Below, piece after piece: positions 1-9,082 of a stretch of 64,000 nucleotides of DNA (positions are counted from its first letter, which is position 1; every line of letters starts with the position of its first letter). The notes below the pieces were generated by a model. That model did no database searches. It had not been told where the DNA came from and saw only the letters and a list, made by a program, of their open reading frames with translations. A program made the translations under genes and the position numbers. This DNA is from Anaerosporobacter mobilis DSM 15930 (GTDB lineage Bacteria; Bacillota; Clostridia; Lachnospirales; Lachnospiraceae): assembly GCF_900142955.1 (NCBI RefSeq), contig NZ_FRCP01000013.1:1-64000 (forward strand), in the 5' to 3' direction.

Positions 1-12
1 AACTTTTAGACT

Positions 13-119
13 CGAGAAATTACTCCGTAATTTCCCTCGTTAACTTATGACTCCTCCGGAGCTACGGTCTTACACTTCGTGTAATCCCTAGAAGTAGCTT
101 TGCTACTTCTCATAAGTTA
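13..119. repeat. Cloverleaf-like cluster of nested inverted repeats
   Basis: An outer 10-bp perfect inverted repeat (41-50 TAACTTATGA with 110-119) encloses a 6-bp hairpin with loop TTC (70-84) and a 9-bp hairpin with loop TTT (90-110, sharing one base with the outer arm). An 8-bp palindrome lies at 54-61. Just outside is another hairpin, 16-34, with an 8-bp stem and loop TCC. The bases at 1-16 resemble the ends of the other small repeats in this window. I see no reading frame here. It is probably a structured dispersed repeat or the end of a mobile element cut by the window edge. Confidence 0.5.
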
Positions 120-210
120 CATTATAACATAATCTACATAGTTATCCAATATTCTATCCATCACTGATTTTCACTACTAAACGCCTCCAATAAACACACA
201 CGATAGGGAA

Positions 211-239
211 TGTCCAAGTACTACTTTTGTCGTTATAAT
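211..239 (+). promoter_or_regulatory. Possible sigma-A promoter for the GH3 gene
   Basis: A perfect TATAAT lies at 234-239, 32 bases before the chosen ATG. The best -35 at 17-bp spacing is a weak TGTCCA at 211-216, so this is only tentative. Confidence 0.3.
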
Positions 240-271
240 AAACCTATAACTAAGTATTGGAGGGTTACTAC

Positions 272-3121
272 ATGATTGAACATAATAACTACAAAGACAG
301 TCCTTTATGGGATAGTTCCTTACCTCTTGAGAAACGTCTTGACTATCTTGTTGCAAACTTAACACTAGAGGAAAAACTTCACTGCTTAACTACTGGTTGT
401 CCTACCATACCTCGTCTAGGAATCACACAGTTCTATCTTGGCGGTGAAGCGGCACATGGGATTGAGGCTCGTCATGATCAAGCTTTTAATAAGGGAGCAT
501 GTATTCATACAACTGCTTTCCCGCAACCAATTGGTATGAGTGCAACCTGGGATACTGAATTACTAGAACGCATCGGCGAAAGCGTTGGTAATGAGGCTCG
601 AGTGGTTTATCAGAAAGAACGAAACGGTAGACTCTGTTGTTGGGCACCAACCATTGATATGGAACGTGACCCTCGTTGGGGACGTACCGAAGAAGCTTAT
701 GGGGAAGATCCTTACTTAACTGGCAAGATGGCCAGTGCATATATTAAGGGTATGCGTGGTAAAGATCCTTTCTACATTCGTTGTGGAGCTTCCCTGAAGC
801 ACTTCTACGCGAACAATGTTGAGACAGATCGAATTAAAATCTCTTCTTCCATCGATCCTCGTAACAAACACGAATATTACCTAGAGCCATTCCGCCGTGC
901 AGTTGTTGAAGGTAAAGCAGAAGCTATGATGACTGCCTATAATGAAATCAATGGTATACCATGTATCGTAAATGATGAAGTACAAACCATTGTTAAGGAT
1001 CAATGGGGATTACAAGGTCATATCGTATGCGATGGTGCTGATATGCAACAAACGGTGAATGATCACAAGTACTTTAGCTCTCATGCTGAAACCATTGCAT
1101 ATGGTTTGAAGGCAGGAATCGATTGTTTTACAGATGATGAAACTGTTATTGTTGCTGCGGCTAGAGAAGCACTAGAACGTGGATTAATTACAATAGAAGA
1201 TATCGACCGTGCTATCCGTCATTCCTTTGGTACAAGAATCCGTCTTGGAATCTATGATGCACTTCCAAGAAATCCATACGCGAACGTACCAGAAGATTTC
1301 TTATGTTGTGATGAACATTGTGCTTTAACACTTGAGGCCGCTACGAAATCCGTTGTTTTACTAAAGAATGAAAATGACTTACTACCACTTACCAAAGATA
1401 CTACCGATAATATTGCCGTTATAGGACCACTTTCCGATGTTTGGTACAAAGATTGGTATTGTGGACAACCACCTTATGCTATCACTCCACTTGCAGGAAT
1501 CAAAGATACTGCTAAGAATGCTACACTTCTTACTACAAATGGTTGTGATAAGATTCAATTGCAATACAAGGATTCTTATATCGGTTTAGATGAAAACAGC
1601 GGTCTAATTCTAACGGACAAAGAACATGCTAGCACCTTCCTCTATACGAATTGGGGCTTTGGTTCTAGTACACTTATTGATCTTAGTAACAATCTGTACG
1701 TTAGTATCGATGATGATACCAATAGAATTCGTGCAACGAAGAAAGAAGCCTTTGGTTGGTTCATCAAAGAAGCATTCGATCTTAAGCAACAAGAAGATGG
1801 AAGTTATTATATTGATACTTGGAACGATAAGCACGTGTATATTGATGAGAATAATACCTTTACTGCTAGAGAAGACATGGATTATAGCGCATTTACCATG
1901 CACATTATCGAAGATGGAATTAAGTCCGCAGTAGCTGCTGCTAAGAAAGCAGACAAAGCTATTGTATTCCTTGGAAGTAATCCAATGATTAATAGTAAAG
2001 AAGAGATCGACCGTACGGATATCATTCTTCCTCCTTATCAAGAAGAATTAATCAAATCAGTATATAATGCGAACCCGAATACCATCTTAGCTCTGATTAC
2101 CAATTATCCTTATGCTATCAATTGGGAGCAGGAACATATTCCTGCTATTGTCTATAGTGCTTCTGGTAGTCAAGAACTTGGACATGCCATTGCAAGAGTA
2201 CTCTTTGGAGAGACCTCTCCAGCTGGACGTCTGAATATGACTTGGTATACCGATATATCCTGTCTACCTGATATCAATGATTACGATATTATTAAAGGAA
2301 AGAGGACTTATCAATATTATGATGGCAAGGTATTATATCCATTTGGTTATGGACTTTCCTATACAGGCTTTACATATCGTGACTTACGTATCGAGCAACA
2401 AGATTTTGCTACTATTAAAGTAACTGCAACGATTACAAACACTGGTGCTACTTCTTCTGATGAAGTTGTTCAATTGTATGTTCATCAAGAAGATTCAAGA
2501 ACTATTCGACCACAGAAAGGGTTGAAAGGCTTTTCTCGTATCCACCTAGCGCCAAATGAAAGCAAACAAGTAACTTTCACAGTTCCTACACGTGATTTAC
2601 AATACTTTGACGTTGTCAATAATACCATGTTACTAGAAAGTGGTACATATCATTTCCTACTTGGTGCTTCTAGTGAAGATATTCGTTTGCAAGATACTCT
2701 CTATATTAGCAGCCAACCAATTGGAACGCGTAATATGAGCAAAACAACCGCTTTTGACCGTTATGATTGGTATGACAATGCCTATCTGCATGAGGGTCCT
2801 ATGGGCTATACTTGTGTTCTGCCAAAGAATACAACTAAAACAATGGTCCTTACTTACAATGATGTAATGCTTTCTATGCCTAAGAACACTATTGTCATTA
2901 ACTATCATGCAATAACGGATACAAAACTACAGGTTTTCTTCGGTGAACAGATCCTTATGGAACAAACACTAGAACATAACGATAACTTTAGAGAAGTACA
3001 ATTTACATTTAGTGAATCATTACTACCTCTAAATACAATTTCTACATTGACTTTTAGCACTGAGGGCAATTGTAAACTTGGATATTATCAGTTTCAATAT
3101 GTTATGGAAGAAATAAAGTAA
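272..3121 (+). CDS. Glycoside hydrolase family 3 protein with an inserted beta-rich domain
   Basis: This 949-residue enzyme probably removes terminal beta-linked glucose or xylose. The GH3 barrel (about residues 15-330) carries the GH3 landmarks KHF and the nucleophile region IVCDGAD, with Asp near residue 254. The alpha/beta sandwich domain follows, then a fibronectin-III-like domain (about 710-790) and a C-terminal beta-rich tail. The sandwich domain is split by about 110 residues (roughly 430-540) that resemble fascin-like beta-trefoil insertions of some GH3 xylosidases. There is no signal peptide, so it should be cytoplasmic. The ATG at 272 is chosen because GGAGGG at 259-264 precedes it; a longer frame would start at a TTG inside that site. 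Substrate is not determinable from sequence. Confidence 0.9.
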   Translation: MIEHNNYKDSPLWDSSLPLEKRLDYLVANLTLEEKLHCLTTGCPTIPRLGITQFYLGGEAAHGIEARHDQAFNKGACIHTTAFPQPIGMSATWDTELLERIGESVGNEARVVYQKERNGRLCCWAPTIDMERDPRWGRTEEAYGEDPYLTGKMASAYIKGMRGKDPFYIRCGASLKHFYANNVETDRIKISSSIDPRNKHEYYLEPFRRAVVEGKAEAMMTAYNEINGIPCIVNDEVQTIVKDQWGLQGHIVCDGADMQQTVNDHKYFSSHAETIAYGLKAGIDCFTDDETVIVAAAREALERGLITIEDIDRAIRHSFGTRIRLGIYDALPRNPYANVPEDFLCCDEHCALTLEAATKSVVLLKNENDLLPLTKDTTDNIAVIGPLSDVWYKDWYCGQPPYAITPLAGIKDTAKNATLLTTNGCDKIQLQYKDSYIGLDENSGLILTDKEHASTFLYTNWGFGSSTLIDLSNNLYVSIDDDTNRIRATKKEAFGWFIKEAFDLKQQEDGSYYIDTWNDKHVYIDENNTFTAREDMDYSAFTMHIIEDGIKSAVAAAKKADKAIVFLGSNPMINSKEEIDRTDIILPPYQEELIKSVYNANPNTILALITNYPYAINWEQEHIPAIVYSASGSQELGHAIARVLFGETSPAGRLNMTWYTDISCLPDINDYDIIKGKRTYQYYDGKVLYPFGYGLSYTGFTYRDLRIEQQDFATIKVTATITNTGATSSDEVVQLYVHQEDSRTIRPQKGLKGFSRIHLAPNESKQVTFTVPTRDLQYFDVVNNTMLLESGTYHFLLGASSEDIRLQDTLYISSQPIGTRNMSKTTAFDRYDWYDNAYLHEGPMGYTCVLPKNTTKTMVLTYNDVMLSMPKNTIVINYHAITDTKLQVFFGEQILMEQTLEHNDNFREVQFTFSESLLPLNTISTLTFSTEGNCKLGYYQFQYVMEEIK

Positions 3122-3125
3122 ATAT

Positions 3126-3174
3126 AAATATTAAAAATGCATGCAACACCACGTAGCATGCATTTTTAATATTT
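3126..3174. terminator. Bidirectional terminator between convergent genes
   Basis: A perfect 19-bp inverted repeat (3126-3144 and 3156-3174) with an 11-base loop has an A-rich left arm and T-rich right arm. It lies between the stop of the GH3 gene and the stop of the minus-strand membrane-protein gene, and should serve both. Confidence 0.85.
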
Positions 3175-3206
3175 TCATAAGGAAATTCATATATCTAATA
3201 ACTATC

Positions 3207-3614
3207 CTAAATTCTATATTTTCTCCAAACTGATGAAAAGACCTTTACAAAGGCTTCTATTATTATTATATATATCGCAAATATTGCGATGGAAATAACT
3301 GTATATTCAAAATTATATTGAGGCTGTGCTTCATCTAAATTAATTCCCTCCAAGCCAATTCCATATAATCCCTTTCCATTATAAATAAAGACTAAGGCAA
3401 TATATATGATATCCCCCAAAATCCAAAATTTGATATTACTTGCTATCCATAATTCTAAAATAATAATTAATAGTGTAAAGGATCCAAAGTAAAAAACTGT
3501 TGCTTCGTTACTTCTCGGGAAATAATTTGTTGCAATAGCAGGAAATATTATAAATTGCAACAAATATGTCAATACAAAAGCAATTACAGTAAACATAATT
3601 TTCTTGTTCTTCAT
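3207..3614 (-). CDS. Small integral membrane protein, function unknown
   Basis: I do not recognise this 135-residue protein. It has about four hydrophobic segments (near residues 7-28, 41-60, 65-80 and 105-127) and a basic C-terminal end, so it is an integral membrane protein. Its start lies 8 bases after the stop of the secreted CBM2-lipase gene, and the ribosome site AAAGGTGAG overlaps that stop, so the two are probably co-transcribed and translationally coupled. A role linked to the secreted protein is only a guess from position. Confidence 0.7.
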   Translation of the reverse strand: MKNKKIMFTVIAFVLTYLLQFIIFPAIATNYFPRSNEATVFYFGSFTLLIIILELWIASNIKFWILGDIIYIALVFIYNGKGLYGIGLEGINLDEAQPQYNFEYTVISIAIFAIYIIIIEAFVKVFSSVWRKYRI

Positions 3615-3622
3615 CTTATCAC

Positions 3623-6600
3623 CTACTCACCTTTTAAGGGCTCAAAATTATTATATGTAATTAAATAATAAGTTGGCTGCATATGAGGATGTGTCATTCC
3701 TCCGATAAATCCACCAGGAATAAAACCACTAGATGCCACAAATGAAGCCTTCGCGGTTGCATAAACACCATTTGTATCATATCCAGTCAATGGACCTGTA
3801 CCACTTGCCATATTCGCTAGATTTTGCATCAAATAAGCTGGACTATAATTTACTTCTACATACTTGATTATCCCCCCTGTAACGTATACTTTACAAAATC
3901 TTAATAGTTTTACATTTTCTAATAAATTTTTAACTTCAGTACATCGCGTATCTGCACCAGCTTGTGTTGTGTGATACCTATTACCAATATTAACTTTTCC
4001 ATCACTAGAGGTATCTATTTTATACAAATCCTCTCTACTACTTGCTATTTTCAAGAAAGAATTTATAGTTCTACTTGTTCCACCATCATTATTATAATCA
4101 TAACCAAGCAACCATTCAAAAGTTCCTTCTTCTGCTGTGCCCAGCTTATTCTCATAACTGTCTTCTACACTAATTGTATACATTTTACCATATTTTTTAA
4201 ATCCCCAGCCTTTAAGAGGTAAATGGGCAATCAAATCATCCGTGTTCATTACATTCATAATAGTCTTATAATTTTCCGCATTGCTATCAGTTGTGGTGTA
4301 TGGTGCCGCAAATGTATAGGTATACGCCTTGTAGTCATTATCTTTTTCAAAATGTGCACCTAAAAGATTTGCGATTGCAGCTCCACGAGAATGTCCTGTA
4401 ATAAGAATACTTTTATTTACTCCACTAGCATTTAATTCATGACGTTCAATATAATCTTCAAATTTTTCAAGGACTCTGTTAGTAGCAACATCAAATCCCT
4501 TATGATTACTTCTGTTTGTCCAATATGGATGTTCTGAACCTGTTGCTTTATAATACTCTGCTGTATTAGCACCTATATCAAAGTTACTAGACCATTCTGC
4601 ATTTGAGCTGTTCGTACCTCTTACAGAGAGAATAATGATTTCTCTGGTCTCTCCAAGATACTCAACCGTTCGATGACCTACAACAAATTCAGTAACATCA
4701 TCTTTATCAGTAGTATAATTCGCAGCACTAATCCTAATGTCTTCGACATCCTTTAATCCAAACAATTTACCAAAACTTGTGGCATTATCAGAACCGCCCA
4801 CAACTCCGTTAGTTACTTCAATGTAATTTCCCGAATAGATATCAGATGCATATAATACTGATAATACGGAAAGGTCTTTCTTGTATGCTGTATTTTCATT
4901 AAAGAGGTCTCTGTAATCTACTGTAAAATCAACATTACAGGTTTTCTCTGTACCATCAATTGTATAGTGCATTTTCCCTTTGAATTCATTACTTGTACTT
5001 AAAGTGTCATTATCATCATCAATACCATCATAATCTGTATCTGTTAATACTGGATTAGATGTATAATTGTAAACTGTAACCGTAGTTTGATCTTCATATA
5101 AAGATTCTGGAATATCATAAGCCTTCAAGAATACTTCAAGAAATGTACTAAGATCTTTTTCTTCTGCTTCTCCGAGTTCCTCCTCATCAGTCAGTTCGTC
5201 ACTATCAGAATTATATCCATCTGAGGACAGAGGTTGGTCCAGTTTTATACTTTGATAATCACTAAGAACAACCCTTGGTCCATCATTATCAGCTTGCACA
5301 CTTGTAGAAAGCTTTGACGCAGAAGATATTGGTGTTGTATATTTATCAACAGGAATACCTAAATCATATAATAATATCTCAACATTAATTACAAAATAAA
5401 TACCCGTTGAAACATTCGTCCATAATGTATGATCGTCCTTAAATGTATCACATGGTATAATATTCCCCTCATTATACCTACAAATCGTCAAAAGTTCCAA
5501 GTTTTCATTGGCAGATGAACAATCAAAATATAATCTTACATCTGCGTCTTCATTATAGTCTGTCGTAACCTGTACCTGTTTACCAATAGCGGCACGATTA
5601 TCATTTAGAGCATAGACATCTTCTTCATCTAAATAAGCGTGACTATTGATATTATCTGAAACATTACCTTTAATAGATGGAATAACCTGCTTGTCATTCA
5701 GAAGTGACTCTTCAATTTTAGAAGCATCTAATTCCTGCTCAAAAGTTCTATCAGCATCTGGTGTCACTCCATCTGTAATAAAATTCAATGGATTCAGTCC
5801 TAATATGATTTCATTTCCATCAGTAATTCCGTCATTATCCGAATCATATTTTAGTGGATCAACTCCAAAAATATTTACTTCTTCACTATCAGTTAATCCA
5901 TCATAATCACTATCACTTTTTGTAGAGTTTGTTCCTAATGTAACTTCTACTAAGTTTGTAAGACCATCTGCATCCGCATCCTCGCCTCCATCAAGAATTC
6001 CATTTTGATCCGAATCTTGCATTAAAGGTTCTGTCTCTGTTAGATAGATTTCCACATAATCGGACAAGCCATCACCGTCCGTATCTTCGAATGAGGAATC
6101 CGTCCCGAATAAGTCTTCCATGTAATTAGGAACACCATCCTTGTCGCTATCTATTTCTATATTCACATCTTCCTTATCTGAAGCTGTAACGTGGGAAAGT
6201 AAATAATATTGTGGTTCAATCGTTTTATCACCACCACCTCCACTAAATCCAAAAGATACTGTCTGTCCAGCAGCAATATTACTGTTATATCCCGTGTTCT
6301 TTATGACATAATGGTTTCCCTGATGAGAATCAATAACACCATCCCAAATATCTACAATTGTTCTATCAAAATCAAATTCTAGCGTCCACTCCTCTATTGT
6401 GGTGTTCGTTTTATTTGTGATTAATATCGTACCTATAAAACCATTTTCCCAGTCATTATCTAATCGATATTCAACAGAATAATCTTCTGTACTAGTTTCT
6501 ATACTCTTATCTAGGATTTCGTACTTTGTAGGAAAACCCAGAAATTTTTCATATACGGCATAACCAAACTCTACACTTTCGCCAACAGCGATATCTCGAT

Positions 6601-6937
6601 TCCAATCTGCATTTTTAATAATATATTGATTGGATTCATAACTATGTACTTGAGCATTCCAAATATCTGAAATTACATTGTAAGAATCATAACATATATA
6701 CCAGTTATGAATAATGCTATCTCCAGTATTTTCAATCTTTACATTTGCATTATATCCACCTTCCCATTGTCCGACAAGAGAAAATGTTACTTTATAGTTT
6801 TCCGTCTCGTAAACAGACTCGGTTATTGTTCCCTCCCAAGTGCTTTTTTCCTCTGCATTTACATTCAAACCCACTGTACTTACACAAATTATAAGTACCA
6901 TTAATAATGCCAATAATTTTTTTAGTCTCTCTTTCAT
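3623..6937 (-). CDS. Secreted protein with two CBM2 modules, calcium-binding repeats and a class 3 lipase domain
   Basis: The 1104-residue precursor starts with a signal peptide (basic MKERLKK, hydrophobic core, likely cleavage after NVNA near residue 28). Two modules of about 95 residues follow (about 32-125 and 130-225), each with the CBM2 pattern of spaced Trp, a W-x-x-G-Y/F turn and an FG ending, predicting cellulose or chitin binding. Then comes a run of Asp-rich thrombospondin-3-like repeats of the DxDxDGxxD type (about 245-395). The C-terminal third is a class 3 (fungal-type) lipase fold with the nucleophile elbow GHSRG near residue 850, a likely catalytic Asp in NTDDLIAHLP, and a His in HPHMQPTY near the end. 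The ATG at 6937 has AGGAGGAG before it. Substrate could be a lipid, ester or cuticle component; this is inference. Confidence 0.85.
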   Translation of the reverse strand: MKERLKKLLALLMVLIICVSTVGLNVNAEEKSTWEGTITESVYETENYKVTFSLVGQWEGGYNANVKIENTGDSIIHNWYICYDSYNVISDIWNAQVHSYESNQYIIKNADWNRDIAVGESVEFGYAVYEKFLGFPTKYEILDKSIETSTEDYSVEYRLDNDWENGFIGTILITNKTNTTIEEWTLEFDFDRTIVDIWDGVIDSHQGNHYVIKNTGYNSNIAAGQTVSFGFSGGGGDKTIEPQYYLLSHVTASDKEDVNIEIDSDKDGVPNYMEDLFGTDSSFEDTDGDGLSDYVEIYLTETEPLMQDSDQNGILDGGEDADADGLTNLVEVTLGTNSTKSDSDYDGLTDSEEVNIFGVDPLKYDSDNDGITDGNEIILGLNPLNFITDGVTPDADRTFEQELDASKIEESLLNDKQVIPSIKGNVSDNINSHAYLDEEDVYALNDNRAAIGKQVQVTTDYNEDADVRLYFDCSSANENLELLTICRYNEGNIIPCDTFKDDHTLWTNVSTGIYFVINVEILLYDLGIPVDKYTTPISSASKLSTSVQADNDGPRVVLSDYQSIKLDQPLSSDGYNSDSDELTDEEELGEAEEKDLSTFLEVFLKAYDIPESLYEDQTTVTVYNYTSNPVLTDTDYDGIDDDNDTLSTSNEFKGKMHYTIDGTEKTCNVDFTVDYRDLFNENTAYKKDLSVLSVLYASDIYSGNYIEVTNGVVGGSDNATSFGKLFGLKDVEDIRISAANYTTDKDDVTEFVVGHRTVEYLGETREIIILSVRGTNSSNAEWSSNFDIGANTAEYYKATGSEHPYWTNRSNHKGFDVATNRVLEKFEDYIERHELNASGVNKSILITGHSRGAAIANLLGAHFEKDNDYKAYTYTFAAPYTTTDSNAENYKTIMNVMNTDDLIAHLPLKGWGFKKYGKMYTISVEDSYENKLGTAEEGTFEWLLGYDYNNDGGTSRTINSFLKIASSREDLYKIDTSSDGKVNIGNRYHTTQAGADTRCTEVKNLLENVKLLRFCKVYVTGGIIKYVEVNYSPAYLMQNLANMASGTGPLTGYDTNGVYATAKASFVASSGFIPGGFIGGMTHPHMQPTYYLITYNNFEPLKGE

Positions 6938-7165
6938 TTTTATTCTCCTCCTATGCAACTAAACATATTGCCTTTTATGAATTTACATATTTTAACTTGT
7001 TTAATCATTTTATCATGTTTATTTACATTATTACAACTTTTTTACATTTTTTGTTTTTCTTTATTTTTACATATATACTTTTTTGCTAAACCACAGTATA
7101 TATCAGGAAATATAAAGATACTTCTACCTATACAAAAAAGATTTTCCATTCTTCTAGAACAATTC

Positions 7166-7192
7166 ACAACTTAATTCGTACCTCATATATTA
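7166..7192 (+). promoter_or_regulatory. Sigma-K-type promoter for dpaAB
   Basis: AC at 7166-7167 is followed after 16 bases by CATATATTA (7184-7192), matching the Bacillus sigma-K consensus AC-N16/17-CATANNNTA. It lies about 37 bases upstream of the dpaA ATG. In Bacillus subtilis the spoVF (dpaAB) operon is transcribed by sigma-K in the mother cell, which fits. Confidence 0.65.
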
Positions 7193-7228
7193 ATACATAT
7201 ATAAGGATTATATGAAATGGGGTAAAGC

Positions 7229-8113
7229 ATGAAAGAGAATAACCGTATTGTATTCCTTGGTGGTGATTTGCGCCAATGCTATATGGTTCGCAAACTTGTT
7301 GCTAAGGGATATCTAGTAGCAACCTATGGTCTTGATATCGAAGGCCAATATGATTTAATTTACCGAGCTTCCTCGCTGAAATCCGCATTAAACTTTGGAA
7401 ATATCGTTGTATGCCCTGTACCCGTATCTCATGATAAAGTAATGATTACAAGTGAGCAAAAATTAGAGGATTTAACAGTTGTGAACCTAATTAATAACCT
7501 GAATAGTAATCAAGTATTCTTTGGGGGTGTTGTATCTCCTAAGATTCAAGAAGCTTGTAATAGTAAACAGATTCCTTGGTATGATTTCATGCAGATGGAG
7601 CCCGTTAGTATCAAGAATGCGATTGCAACCGCTGAAGGAACCATAATCGAAGCCATTCGTCAAAGTACAATTAATCTTCATGGTAGTTCCTGTCTCGTCT
7701 TAGGCTATGGTCGATGCGCAAAGATATTAGCAGATAAATTGAAAGGCTTACAAGCCAATGTGACTATCTGTGCACGAAATGAAGAAGCGCTTGCTTATGC
7801 TGATGCACTGGGTTTTGAGACTCTACCTTTGAAGAAACTATCTGGTGCAATGAGTGAATACTCATTCCTATTCAATACCATACCGTATATGGTTATTGAC
7901 GAACCAATTATTAAGCAGCTTAACAAGGAGGTAATTATTATAGATATTGCTTCAAAACCAGGTGGTACCGATTTTGAGGCATGTAAGCAATATGGTATAC
8001 GCGCTTCTCTATGTCTTGGATTGCCTGGTAAATACGCTCCTGAAACTTCAGCTGATATTTTAAATAATGTTATATTATCCCATATCCTAACAAAGAAAGA
8101 AGTGATTCTATGA
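7229..8113 (+). CDS. dpaA: Dipicolinate synthase subunit A
   Basis: With DpaB this makes dipicolinic acid from dihydrodipicolinate in the mother cell during sporulation; the product with calcium gives spores their heat resistance. The 294-residue protein starts with a nucleotide-binding-like segment (RIVFLGGDLRQ) and contains a second Rossmann-type dinucleotide site (CLVLGYGRCAKILADKL, near residue 155), as in SpoVFA. Length matches the family (about 290-300). AATGGGGTAAAGC precedes the ATG. Its last four bases overlap dpaB (ATGA), which indicates translational coupling. Presence of dpaAB shows an endospore former using the Bacillus-type route. Confidence 0.95.
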   Translation: MKENNRIVFLGGDLRQCYMVRKLVAKGYLVATYGLDIEGQYDLIYRASSLKSALNFGNIVVCPVPVSHDKVMITSEQKLEDLTVVNLINNLNSNQVFFGGVVSPKIQEACNSKQIPWYDFMQMEPVSIKNAIATAEGTIIEAIRQSTINLHGSSCLVLGYGRCAKILADKLKGLQANVTICARNEEALAYADALGFETLPLKKLSGAMSEYSFLFNTIPYMVIDEPIIKQLNKEVIIIDIASKPGGTDFEACKQYGIRASLCLGLPGKYAPETSADILNNVILSHILTKKEVIL

Positions 8114-8697
8114 CTCTATCAGGTCAAAATGTTGGAGTTGCGTTTACAGGCTCGTTTTGTATGCATGCAAAAGTTAAGGCCGCAGTAAAAGAGATTGTTG
8201 CCGCTGGTGCTAATGTTGTACCAATCTTCTCCTTCAACACACAGACAATTAATAGCCGTTTTGGTAATGCAGCTGATTATATGAAAGAAATTACCGAAAT
8301 TACAGGAAATGATCCAGTTCTTACGATTGAAGATGCCGAACCTCTTGGTCCTAAGAATCTAGTTGATATTGTTGTTATAGCTCCATGTACAGGTAATACG
8401 TTAGCAAAACTTGCCAACGGAATTACGGATACACCTGTTTTAATGGCTGCGAAAGGACACATTCGTAATGGCAAACCATTAGTAATTTCCGTATCTACTA
8501 ACGACGCCCTTGGAATGAACCTTAAGAATATTGGTGCCTTACTGAATGCAAAAAATATATATTTTGTTCCATTTGGTCAAGATGATTATGCTAAAAAACC
8601 GAATTCAATGGTTGCATATACAGAATTAATTTTACCAACACTTGAACTAGCACTAGAAGGGAAACAAATTCAACCTATAGTACGTTCCCCATTCTAA
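8110..8697 (+). CDS. dpaB: Dipicolinate synthase subunit B
   Basis: This 195-residue flavoprotein-like subunit (SpoVFB) belongs to the flavoprotein family of phosphopantothenoylcysteine decarboxylases and UbiX. Visible features are the N-terminal GVAFTGSFCMHAKVK segment and the IAPCTGNTLAKLANGITDTPV segment, typical of the FMN-binding fold. It forms the active synthase with DpaA and is co-transcribed with it through a 4-base overlap. The operon ends at a likely terminator at 8772-8814. Confidence 0.95.
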   Translation: MTLSGQNVGVAFTGSFCMHAKVKAAVKEIVAAGANVVPIFSFNTQTINSRFGNAADYMKEITEITGNDPVLTIEDAEPLGPKNLVDIVVIAPCTGNTLAKLANGITDTPVLMAAKGHIRNGKPLVISVSTNDALGMNLKNIGALLNAKNIYFVPFGQDDYAKKPNSMVAYTELILPTLELALEGKQIQPIVRSPF

Positions 8698-8771
8698 CCA
8701 AGCAATTAGTAACCATACTAAAAACTTAAAAAGATAACTCCGATGTTTTGGTAATCGTTTTCTTATAAAAA

Positions 8772-8814
8772 GCCGGATTATACAGATTGTTATCAATCAT
8801 ACTATAATCTCGGC
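8772..8814 (+). terminator. Likely terminator of dpaAB
   Basis: An inverted repeat (8772-8782 GCCGGATTATA with 8803-8814, one bulged base) contains a second small palindrome in the loop. It is followed within 10 bases by ATTTTTAATT. It lies 75 bases after the dpaB stop. Confidence 0.5.
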
Positions 8815-8973
8815 ATACATATTTTTAATTCCAATTTCTTTCCCCTTAATAGAAGGGTAAACTGCACGTTTCATTTCTTTCTCAACGAATAAACATGGCT
8901 ACGGTTCCTCCTGTATCTCTATCGCCAAGTCTATCTCCCTTTTCTCAAATTCTTCATCATCAGCTCTATAAGG
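8797..8973 (-). pseudogene. Possible decayed coding remnant
   Basis: The 385-bp gap between dpaB and the ABC exporter (8698-9082) holds no intact gene. On the minus strand one frame stays open for about 58 codons except for one internal TAG (8899-8901). It translates to coding-like, Glu/Lys/Ile-rich peptides such as EFEKREIDLAIEIQ and KGKEIGIKNMYAEII. A neighbouring frame just upstream reads DLGGVVRDLIELMMKNL. I do not recognise the family. It may be the tail of a frameshifted gene, or chance. Confidence 0.3.
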
Positions 8974-9025
8974 TCACGTACCACCCCGCCTAAATCAATC
9001 GTTTTAGTGTAAGAAATATATACAT

Positions 9026-9061
9026 AAAGCTAGAAAAAGAATATTCCTCTTCTAGCTTTTT
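9026..9061. terminator. Bidirectional terminator
   Basis: A 10-bp perfect stem (AAAGCTAGAA at 9026-9035 with 9050-9059) is followed by TTTT on the plus strand and by a T-rich stretch on the minus strand. It lies 22 bases after the end of the minus-strand ABC exporter gene and probably ends that operon. Confidence 0.7.
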
Positions 9062-9082
9062 ACCTACCATAATATATTCATT

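Noticed and set aside
1610..2041. Antisense open frame of 143 codons inside the first GH3 gene
   Set aside because: It lies wholly within a well-supported coding sequence on the other strand and has low-complexity, non-protein-like composition.
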